Positions 25,620 to 32,418 of a stretch of DNA of 38,242 nucleotides are shown here, piece by piece. The stretch lies in NCBI GenBank assembly GCA_910578975.1, contig CAJTRZ010000016.1, positions 1 through 38,242 on the forward strand. The letters are read 5' to 3'. Numbering within the stretch: the stretch's first letter is position 1; every line of letters starts with the position of its first letter. This stretch comes from an uncultured Eubacterium sp. Its GTDB lineage: Bacteria; Bacillota; Clostridia; Lachnospirales; Lachnospiraceae. The position numbers and the translations under genes are program-made. The notes beneath the pieces are model-generated. The model was not told the DNA's origin. It saw nothing but the letters and a program-made list of their open reading frames with translations, and searched no databases.

Positions 25620-27572
25620 TTACTTCCATTTTTCTAAAAATTGTTCCTCGCTTAATATCTCAATTCCTAACTCCTTGGCTTTTTTATTTTTAGAAGAATT
25701 CGACATAACATCATTATTAATAAGATAATTCGTTTTTGAAGTAACAGAACCAGTCACTTTTCCTCCACGTTTTTCAATATAATCTTTTACAGCATTCCTA
25801 TTCGGAAATTTTTCTACACTGCCTGTCACAACAAATGTTAGTCCTTCCATTGTTTGGACATTGTCATTCTCTTCCGGCTTTAGTATATTTACCTGCTTCA
25901 AAAGCCGGTCTACTCTGGAATTGTTTTCCTCATCCGAAAAATATGCTACAAATTTTTCAGCCATCTTATCGCCAATATGATTGATTTCAACTAACTCTTC
26001 TTCGGTAGCATTTCTTATCCTGTCAAAATCATTGGCAAAAAATTTGCAGATTAATTTTGCATTTGCAACTCCAATATTGGGAATTCCTAAACTATACAAA
26101 AAAGCATGTAATTCCACCTCTCTTGCATTCTTCAAAGATTCCATTAAATTGTCATAAGATTTTCTACCAAATCCCGGAGTATTAACGATTTCTTCTTCAT
26201 ATCTGTCAAGCTGAAAGATATCCGCAAATTCATGAATATATCCTGCATCAATAAACTTTTCCAATGTCTCTTCTGACAATCCATCAATATTCATTGCATC
26301 TCTGGAGACAAACAATGTATATAATTTGATATGTTTCGCCGGGCATTTTTTATTCGGACAATATAATGTCTTTACTCCATTATCATTCTTTATTTCAGTT
26401 CCTTCTCCACATGCCGGACAAATATCCGGAACATCTTTGACCCCTGACTTTGTAAGATTTTCTGATATTTGTGGAATAATCATATTTGCTTTATATACTT
26501 TAATTTTATCACCGACACCTAATTCTAACTCTTCCATAATACTAAGATTATGAACACTTGCTCTGGTAACCGTTGTCCCCTCTAATTCAACTGGTTCGAA
26601 AACTGCAACCGGATTAATTAATCCAGTACGGCTCGGACTCCACTCAATATAATCAAGAACTGTCTCTGCCTGCTCATCTTCCCATTTAAAAGCAATCCCG
26701 TTTCTTGGAAACTTTGAAGTGGCTCCGAGAGATTCTCCATATGCAATATCATCATATAATAAAACTAATCCATCTGATGGATAGTCATAGTTCTTTACCT
26801 TATCAGAAAAATATGCCACAGTCTCCTCCATATTAGCTCCTGTAACTATCTTTCTCTCTACTACTTCAAATCCTTGATTCTCCAGCCATTGAAACTGCTG
26901 TTCTATGGAATTATGAAAATCTACGTCCTCTGCCTGAATCAGTGCAAAAGCAACAAAATTGACATTTCGCCTAGCTGTTACCTCGCTGTTCAACTGCCTA
27001 ACTGAACCAGAACAAAGATTTCGTGGATTTTTATATTTAGCATCAGCCTCTTCTATTTCTTCATTTATTTTTTTGAAGTCTGAATATTTAATAATTGCTT
27101 CCCCACGTAACGTCAGGCTGCCCTGATGTGGAATGTTTAGTGGCACATTTTTAAAAACTTTTGCATTATTGGTAATAACTTCTCCGACCTGTCCGTTACC
27201 TCTCGTAACTGCCTTAACCAGTTTCCCTTTTTCATAAGATAAAACAACCGTTAATCCATCTAATTTCCACGATAATAGACATTCTCTTTCTCCTGCAAAC
27301 TCCGCTAGCGCTGTGACATCTTTTGTCTTATCCAGGGACAACATCGGACTGTCATGATGCTCTTTGGGCAGTTCACTGACAACCTCATACCCTACATTAA
27401 TTGTAGGACTGTTTGCCATCACCATACCGGTCTCTTTTTCCAACTCTGTCAATTCATCATACAGCCTGTCATATTCCAGATTTGACATAATTTCATTTGC
27501 ATCCTGATAATATGCTTTAGATGCTTTATTTAAAATTTCTATTAATTCTTTAATCCTGACTGTTTTATCCAA
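25620..27572 (-). CDS. ligA: NAD-dependent DNA ligase
   Basis: A 650-residue LigA that seals nicks during replication and repair using NAD+. The adenylated Lys103 lies in SWKLDG. The nucleotidyltransferase motifs continue through DGLVLLYDD and GIAFKWE. A Cys4 zinc finger (CPACG...CPNKKCPAKH, about 405-435), helix-hairpin-helix repeats (about 465-560) and a C-terminal BRCT domain (about 575-650) follow. The start codon is TTG, with GAGG seven bases upstream; the next in-frame ATG would remove the NMN-binding domain Ia, so TTG is preferred. It is 37 bases downstream of the pseudouridine synthase gene. Confidence 0.96.
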   Translation of the reverse strand: MDKTVRIKELIEILNKASKAYYQDANEIMSNLEYDRLYDELTELEKETGMVMANSPTINVGYEVVSELPKEHHDSPMLSLDKTKDVTALAEFAGERECLLSWKLDGLTVVLSYEKGKLVKAVTRGNGQVGEVITNNAKVFKNVPLNIPHQGSLTLRGEAIIKYSDFKKINEEIEEADAKYKNPRNLCSGSVRQLNSEVTARRNVNFVAFALIQAEDVDFHNSIEQQFQWLENQGFEVVERKIVTGANMEETVAYFSDKVKNYDYPSDGLVLLYDDIAYGESLGATSKFPRNGIAFKWEDEQAETVLDYIEWSPSRTGLINPVAVFEPVELEGTTVTRASVHNLSIMEELELGVGDKIKVYKANMIIPQISENLTKSGVKDVPDICPACGEGTEIKNDNGVKTLYCPNKKCPAKHIKLYTLFVSRDAMNIDGLSEETLEKFIDAGYIHEFADIFQLDRYEEEIVNTPGFGRKSYDNLMESLKNAREVELHAFLYSLGIPNIGVANAKLICKFFANDFDRIRNATEEELVEINHIGDKMAEKFVAYFSDEENNSRVDRLLKQVNILKPEENDNVQTMEGLTFVVTGSVEKFPNRNAVKDYIEKRGGKVTGSVTSKTNYLINNDVMSNSSKNKKAKELGIEILSEEQFLEKWK

Positions 27573-27609
27573 TTTCTTTCCTCACAATCATTACCTATAT
27601 TTTTTCAGA

Positions 27610-28338
27610 TTAATATTTCATAATTTGTGAAAGTTCTTCATCTGTCACATTTCGATACTGTCCTATAGGCAGATTGCCCAGATGAATATTCATAATTCTA
27701 ATCCGTTTTAATTTCTGCACCTTATATCCCAGAGACTCACACATACGCCTTATCTGTCTGTTAAGTCCCTGCGTTAAAATAATCTGAAATGTATGCTTAT
27801 TTACTTTTGTAACCTTACATGGTCTGGTCACTTGGTTTAATATCTCGACACCAGAGGACATTTTATAAACAAACTCATCATCTATTGGTTTATCTACTGT
27901 TACTACATACTCTTTTTCGTGGTAATTTGCCGCCTTTAATATATGATTTACCAAAGACCCATCATTTGTTAAAAGTATCAACCCCTGAGAATTTTTATCC
28001 AGCCGGCCAATTGGATAAATACGTTTTGGATAACCGATATAATCTACGATATTATCCGGATTTGCAACATCTGTTGTACATTCAACCCCTACAGGCTTAT
28101 TGAAAGCAATAACAATCTGTTCTTCTTCTCTTGTAACTTTTTGTCCATCTACTTTTACAATATCTTTCAGCGTTACTTTCTGCCCCATCACGGCTACTTC
28201 ATTATTAACAGTAACCTTTCTGCCTTCAATGAGACGATCGGCTTCTCTTCTGGAACAAAATCCTGAATCACTTAAAAATTTATTTAACCGTATTTCTTCT
28301 GTAATATTTTTTTGTTGTTTCAATCTTTTTTCTGTCAT
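27610..28338 (-). CDS. rluF: 23S rRNA pseudouridine synthase, RluF/RluB type
   Basis: About 242 residues from the preferred ATG, with GGGAG eight bases upstream; the frame is open six codons further to a poor TTG. An N-terminal S4 RNA-binding domain (RLNKFLSDSGFCSRREADRL) precedes the catalytic domain. The catalytic Asp is in YPIGRLDKNSQGL. Later family motifs are YHEKEYVVTVDKP, LTQGLNRQIRRMCESLGY and RIRIMNIHLGNLPIGQ. It isomerises a uridine in 23S rRNA. The RluF subgroup is favoured over RluB, but the exact position modified is not certain. Confidence 0.88.
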   Translation of the reverse strand: MTEKRLKQQKNITEEIRLNKFLSDSGFCSRREADRLIEGRKVTVNNEVAVMGQKVTLKDIVKVDGQKVTREEEQIVIAFNKPVGVECTTDVANPDNIVDYIGYPKRIYPIGRLDKNSQGLILLTNDGSLVNHILKAANYHEKEYVVTVDKPIDDEFVYKMSSGVEILNQVTRPCKVTKVNKHTFQIILTQGLNRQIRRMCESLGYKVQKLKRIRIMNIHLGNLPIGQYRNVTDEELSQIMKY

Positions 28339-28395
28339 ATTATTGTCTCCCGACAAGATAATTTCTATTTATCTTTACCAAAATATTTTACACAG

Positions 28396-28428
28396 AAAAA
28401 GAATCTGTTGCAACAACAGATTCTTTTT
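28396..28428 (-). terminator. Intrinsic terminator of thiT
   Basis: AAAAAGAATCTGTTG (28396-28410), loop CAA, CAACAGATTCTTTTT (28414-28428): a perfect 15-bp stem with T-runs on both strands, just beyond the thiT stop codon. Confidence 0.88.
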
Positions 28429-28445
28429 TAACATACTTTTATTTG

Positions 28446-29246
28446 CTATTTTTGTTTCTTTTTGACAAATATTTTTGTAATTAAATAAACAATCACACCT
28501 ACAGCCACACCTGCAAAAGTTATTATTCCAACAATTCCCCAGTTAGCTCCGCTGATTCTTGTAATATCAAAACCATCTGACGACTGAATTCTCTGAAATA
28601 AATACAAAAAATCTGTAACGATCGCAATGCCAAAAATTAATACACCGTTCAAAACCGCCATAATATTATCTGATTTCTTTCTTGTTACCGGTCTGTCTAA
28701 TTTCAAATCTACTGCATTTGATATCAATGCGATCACATATACTGTCACAACAGTTTCTGGTATCATATATGCTGCATTATAGACTAAAGAATAAATAGCT
28801 CCGTCAACAGTAGGAATTGATACTCCTGCCCACACAGTACATCCAACAATAACATGACAGATAAGCCTGATTACACATACCACAACAGTACCGATTACCA
28901 ATACTCCTGTCTGATGTCTGTTTCTCTTAAATATGCCAAGCAGACCTAATACTGTGAATGCCCCAATATAATCTAACATTACGATTGCAATACCTGCCGT
29001 CGCTGAAGTTGCATATGATAGATTGGAAAGCCCTATAAGTAACTGTAACAAACTATATGCAAAACCAGTAATGATACCCCATTTAAAACCATGCCTGTAC
29101 CCTGCTACAATAATCGGTGCCATGCTTGCTGCAGTTACTGAACCACCAAAAGGCATATCAATAATCTTAATAAAGCTTAATACAAATGCCATGGCAATTA
29201 GGATAGCACATTCTACAAGTTTTACTGATGTCTTTGTTTTTTCCAT
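28446..29246 (-). CDS. thiT: Energy-coupled thiamine transporter, S-component
   Basis: A 266-residue membrane protein of the ThiT (YuaJ) family, the substrate-binding subunit of an ECF importer for thiamine. Six or so helices are visible. Family features are FGGSVTAASMAPIIVAGYRHG (about 33-53), followed by a glycine-rich helix and SLLQLLIGLSN. The C-terminal part (about 195-260) is longer than in the usual 190-residue ThiT and adds helices. A TPP riboswitch directly upstream and a thiamine pyrophosphokinase gene next to it support the assignment. The shared EcfA/A'/T module is not in this window. AAAGGAGG precedes the start. Confidence 0.92.
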   Translation of the reverse strand: MEKTKTSVKLVECAILIAMAFVLSFIKIIDMPFGGSVTAASMAPIIVAGYRHGFKWGIITGFAYSLLQLLIGLSNLSYATSATAGIAIVMLDYIGAFTVLGLLGIFKRNRHQTGVLVIGTVVVCVIRLICHVIVGCTVWAGVSIPTVDGAIYSLVYNAAYMIPETVVTVYVIALISNAVDLKLDRPVTRKKSDNIMAVLNGVLIFGIAIVTDFLYLFQRIQSSDGFDITRISGANWGIVGIITFAGVAVGVIVYLITKIFVKKKQK

Positions 29247-29301
29247 AAAAAAATTCCTCCTTTGATTACAATAATCGCCAGAGAATTTCCCTTATAAAAT
29301 A

Positions 29302-29383
29302 TAGCTTCCTTACGACGGTACTAACCGTATCAAGTAATGAGGGTCGATATACATCTCTCAGCCAATCAAGGCACCCCTAGCGA
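29302..29383 (-). ncRNA. TPP riboswitch (THI element)
   Basis: On the minus strand the conserved parts appear in order: GGGGTGCC (29370-29377), CTGAGA (29356-29361), ACCC (29341-29344), ACTTGAT and GGTTAGTACC, ending CGTAAGGAA (29306-29335). It lies about 55 bases before thiT and should lower its expression when thiamine pyrophosphate is plentiful. No clear terminator follows, so control may be at translation. Confidence 0.95.
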
Positions 29384-29406
29384 ATGTATTTTGTTTTATG
29401 TGTGAT

Positions 29407-29435
29407 AGTCTATCTGCTTTTCCAGTATTTGTCAA
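29407..29435 (-). promoter_or_regulatory. Promoter of the riboswitch-thiT transcript
   Basis: TTGACA (29430-29435), a 17-base spacer, then TAGACT (29407-29412) on the minus strand. It lies about 25 bases before the aptamer, so thiT is transcribed separately from the upstream thiN gene. Confidence 0.65.
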
Positions 29436-29471
29436 GAAAAAATCTTTTATTTGATTGTTTATAAATAATTT

Positions 29472-30080
29472 TTATATGACAATCAACAGACTTCCCTTTT
29501 CCACGGATATTGTTACTTCTTTTCCTATAAATGAATTACTTGTTCCCGTAGGATTATCCGGCGCCAACTCGAAATCATGCAATAAATACATTGCATCTTT
29601 TATATTCACTTTATGCGCAATCCCACCCAATGCAAATATAGAAAATCCGCTTTGACTCTCTCCTGTAATTTGAATTTCTCCATCTGTAATAACATAATAT
29701 ATGTTTGTACTATCTATCATTTCTATAGATGCACCTTTTCTGGAAGCATACAGCATAGTCTGAATATTAGACAATGTATGGTCTATTCTTCCACCAGTCC
29801 CACCATATATTTTTATTTTATGATAACCCATTTCCAATGCTTGTTTTACTGCCAGCATCATATCCGTATCATTTTTCATTACTTCATGCTGAATCACATT
29901 ATTTCCCTTTGGAACAAATCCCAAAGAGTCAAAATCTCCCATAATCAGATCTGGCTCAATATTTAGTTTTTGAAGCCATAGCAAGCCCCCATCCGCCGCA
30001 ATTACATAATCGTTTTTTCCCTTTAAAAAATTAGTGCCAGCATTGTCTCCGGCACCAACGATATAACATATTCTCTCCAT
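29472..30080 (-). CDS. thiN: Thiamine pyrophosphokinase
   Basis: A 202-residue enzyme that converts thiamine and ATP to thiamine pyrophosphate. The TPK signatures DLIMGDFDS (44-52), KNDTDMMLA (69-77) and GGTGGRIDHTLSN (93-105) are present. The C-terminal thiamine-binding domain ends with NPTGTSNSFIGKEVTISV. It sits upstream of the riboswitch-controlled thiT, so import and activation of thiamine are encoded together. It has an AGGA ribosome binding site and lies 21 bases after the preceding gene, probably in one operon with it. Confidence 0.94.
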   Translation of the reverse strand: MERICYIVGAGDNAGTNFLKGKNDYVIAADGGLLWLQKLNIEPDLIMGDFDSLGFVPKGNNVIQHEVMKNDTDMMLAVKQALEMGYHKIKIYGGTGGRIDHTLSNIQTMLYASRKGASIEMIDSTNIYYVITDGEIQITGESQSGFSIFALGGIAHKVNIKDAMYLLHDFELAPDNPTGTSNSFIGKEVTISVEKGSLLIVI

Positions 30081-30101
30081 TTATATTCCTGTCACATTCC
30101 T

Positions 30102-30917
30102 TTATTTTTTATCACTGTTGACTGTTGTGTTATGTGGCACTGTAGTTACTGACTGCGTTTGAGATACCTGTGTCTGCTGCGTAGTAGTTTCTTCTTTTTT
30201 CTCTGTCACTTTTAACTTATCAAAAAACTCTTTTAATCTGGTGTCAGATGCTTTTGCATCCTCAAACTCTTTTTCTACATCCTTTAATAACTGTTGTACA
30301 TCTGCATCTTTTGTAACTTTGTCCATGTATTTCTGTATTTCTTCTCCACTGTCATTCTGGATATAGACATTGCCCGTTTTTGTATCTCTTACAACGTACA
30401 ATCTGTCAATGCAAGGAACTGTTGTCTCGATATTTTTAATTCCCATTTGATAGTATGCATAAACTACATATGTATTCTCATAAGGACCTTCTTTTGTATA
30501 ACATTCTATTCCACTATATCCTGATATATAAGTCCTTTGCTTTACACTATTAATATCATACAGATTTCCTACATATTGCGCAATTGTCTCTGCACGTTTC
30601 TGATTATCCTCAATTAAAAATGCATTTAAATAATTCTTTACAACATCAGATATCTCGGGATATTTCTCATCTTGTAATGGATTCTCAGCTACTGCTTTTT
30701 CTTCTTTTGTTGGTGTGCTTTTTACAAAATAAATTATCGCCGCTCCAACACCAATTACTAAAACAACAGCCACAATTGCTGCTATAATCATATCTATCCT
30801 AATATTTGATTTCTTCTTCTGATTACTTACCTTTTTTACAGGCTGTCTGTCCCGTTCAACTTCCTTTAGCAAATCTTCCAACTCTGATTTACTTAACTTG
30901 TTTTCATCATTTGCCAC
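30102..30917 (-). CDS. Single-pass membrane protein of unknown function
   Basis: About 271 residues if translation begins at the GTG nine bases after AAGGAG; an ATG at 30935 has no good site. A short acidic helix (KLSKSELEDLLKEVERD) and a basic stretch precede one membrane helix (about 44-65). The outer domain (about 75-235) includes NYLNAFLIEDNQKRAETIAQ and several Tyr-rich strands, resembling NTF2-like or Zn-ribbon-less anchored domains of Firmicutes, but no family is recognised with confidence. The tail is Thr/Gln-rich and disordered. It precedes thiN by 21 bases. Confidence 0.65.
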   Translation of the reverse strand: MANDENKLSKSELEDLLKEVERDRQPVKKVSNQKKKSNIRIDMIIAAIVAVVLVIGVGAAIIYFVKSTPTKEEKAVAENPLQDEKYPEISDVVKNYLNAFLIEDNQKRAETIAQYVGNLYDINSVKQRTYISGYSGIECYTKEGPYENTYVVYAYYQMGIKNIETTVPCIDRLYVVRDTKTGNVYIQNDSGEEIQKYMDKVTKDADVQQLLKDVEKEFEDAKASDTRLKEFFDKLKVTEKKEETTTQQTQVSQTQSVTTVPHNTTVNSDKK

Positions 30918-31053
30918 GTTATACATCTCCTTCATCTTTTTGTCTCTCTAATAATATCAAAAACACTATTAAAATTCAACTTTGTTAAAAATATATATAA
31001 ATTTCATATTGCCTGATTCCATCATCTGGGGTAGAATAGATAAGAATTCATCT

Positions 31054-31125
31054 GCACCTGTAGTCTAATGGATAGAACATCGCCCTCCGGAGGCGACAAT
31101 ACCGGTTCGAATCCGGTCAGGTGCA
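31054..31125 (+). tRNA. tRNA-Arg (anticodon CCG)
   Basis: A 72-base cloverleaf. The acceptor stem is GCACCTG/CAGGTGC. The anticodon stem TCGCC/GGCGA encloses the loop CTCCGGA, whose anticodon CCG reads CGG. The T arm is ACCGG-TTCGAAT-CCGGT and the discriminator base is A. CCA is not encoded. A structured repeat begins at the next base. Confidence 0.95.
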
Positions 31126-31264
31126 TTTCAGAACAAAGAGTTCGCTCGCGAACTCTTTCGCGAGGCGCGGATTCGTAAGAATATCTACCTATTCGCGCCT
31201 CTGCGATCCCGCGGAGCGTTTTTATTATATAGGAAATTCCTCTGAATTTCCTATATAATAAAAA
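31126..31264 (+). repeat. Structured interspersed repeat, copy 1
   Basis: About 138 bases, roughly 80-85% identical by eye to the copy at 35239-35376. It holds, in order, an 11-bp hairpin AAAGAGTTCGC/GCGAACTCTTT, a stem GAGGCGCG/CGCGCCTC enclosing a small ATTC-GTAA-GAAT hairpin, the motif GCGGAGC, and a perfect 21-bp AT-rich hairpin (31219-31239 with 31244-31264). Stem differences between the copies are compensatory. It starts directly after the tRNA and overlaps the next terminator by five bases. The orientation given is arbitrary. Confidence 0.8.
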
Positions 31265-31294
31265 GACTTCAGAAGTTTTTTCTGAAGTCTTTTT
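31260..31294 (-). terminator. Bidirectional terminator after the DUF5688 gene
   Basis: AAAAAGACTTCAGAA (31260-31274) and TTCTGAAGTCTTTTT (31280-31294) pair perfectly over 15 bases. It ends the DUF5688 gene on the minus strand and could also end transcripts from the tRNA side. Confidence 0.88.
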
Positions 31295-31295
31295 A

Positions 31296-32315
31296 TTACT
31301 CAATTACTCCTGTCTCCAGTCGGTAAATATAAGCATGATCAGATAAAATCTCAACCGGATCCAACTGTCTTCGATTCACATCCTTAATCAAATCATTTAT
31401 AGTATCTATAGAGCATTTGATGTCAGGAATTAATATCAGTTCATGAATGGAACTTGGTATAATATACACATCGCAATTATGTTCTGCAGCAAAATCTTTA
31501 ATTGCTCCAGGATATGTAATACAGACTGCTCCATTTAATTTCATCGTATTGGACATAACATACATGTTTAAATCGTCTATTTTGAGACTTTCTACTTCTT
31601 CCCTCACAATCCCTTTTAATTCTCCATAAGTGTATTCTCCGTATTCTGTGTCCTCACTAATAAAATCATCATCGTCATACTCGTCATCATATGCCTCAAC
31701 CCATTCTTCATCTCCCAAAATATCATTTAAAATCATTTCTGAAACAATATCTTCCATCCGCCTGACTACAACCGGATAGTTATTCCACATGTTTTGAAAT
31801 GCAATATCTCTTAATTCTTCCGGTGTTATTTCCCAACCTGCAATATGCTGATTATAAATAAGTGCTGTTGCCTGCCCTTCATCATCCTTTGACATAAGAA
31901 TGTAAAATACAATAGCCAAATCTAAAAACTTAAAATGTGGAATTTTTGAAAGAAGTGTTTTATTCATTTCATAATTAACAACCTTATAATAAATCACTTC
32001 TTTCATTTTTTCCAAATCAGATATGTCCTGAATATTTATATCTGTCTTAAAATTATCTATACCACGAAGATATATTTCAAAAATTTCATTGCAGATACTT
32101 TTAATGGTTCGTCCCCGCTGATAATCTTCATAATAATTTTGTAGATAAATTGTCGGCGTAGCCTTTTCTTCCTTTCTCACAACACTAATCGCCTTCATTC
32201 TTATATTGTTATTTTTTAATACATTCCGAACAACCACAATGCCATCGTCGAGCTCTTTTTCAATAATCTCTTTTACACCCCTTTGTACCTCCTGAACAAA
32301 CCCCTCATAATTCAT
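31296..32315 (-). CDS. DUF5688 family protein
   Basis: About 339 residues from the ATG preceded by GGAGG at eight bases; an ATG five codons earlier contains that site and is less likely. The opening NYEGFVQEVQRGVKEII and the N-terminal domain (about 1-100) with VRNVLKNNNIRMKAISVV and PTIYLQNYYEDYQRGR match DUF5688, a family of unknown function that I associate with Lachnospiraceae. An acidic insertion (about 210-225, EAYDDEYDDDDF) is followed by a conserved C-terminal part resembling IYIIPSSIHELILIP. No membrane segment or catalytic motif is seen. It has its own promoter and terminator. Confidence 0.82.
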   Translation of the reverse strand: MNYEGFVQEVQRGVKEIIEKELDDGIVVVRNVLKNNNIRMKAISVVRKEEKATPTIYLQNYYEDYQRGRTIKSICNEIFEIYLRGIDNFKTDINIQDISDLEKMKEVIYYKVVNYEMNKTLLSKIPHFKFLDLAIVFYILMSKDDEGQATALIYNQHIAGWEITPEELRDIAFQNMWNNYPVVVRRMEDIVSEMILNDILGDEEWVEAYDDEYDDDDFISEDTEYGEYTYGELKGIVREEVESLKIDDLNMYVMSNTMKLNGAVCITYPGAIKDFAAEHNCDVYIIPSSIHELILIPDIKCSIDTINDLIKDVNRRQLDPVEILSDHAYIYRLETGVIE

Positions 32316-32375
32316 ACTTTTATCCTCCATACGAATTACGATACGTTACCTAATGTTTATGATTAATGTATTAAT

Positions 32376-32404
32376 ATTATATTACTTTACAAAATATTTT
32401 TCAA
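32376..32404 (-). promoter_or_regulatory. Promoter of the DUF5688 gene
   Basis: TTGAAA (32399-32404), 17 bases, TATAAT (32376-32381) on the minus strand, in the 103-base gap after the ABC gene. Confidence 0.7.
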
Positions 32405-32418
32405 GTATCATATTGTAT

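Noticed and set aside
30973..31000. Second Rex site before the membrane protein gene
   Set aside because: Only the TTGTTAA half is present; the other half-site is missing.
31022..31303. Minus-strand ORF of 93 codons
   Set aside because: It is the antisense of tRNA-Arg plus the structured repeat; the segment TGFEPVLSPPEGDVLSIRLQ is a well-known false translation of a tRNA gene.
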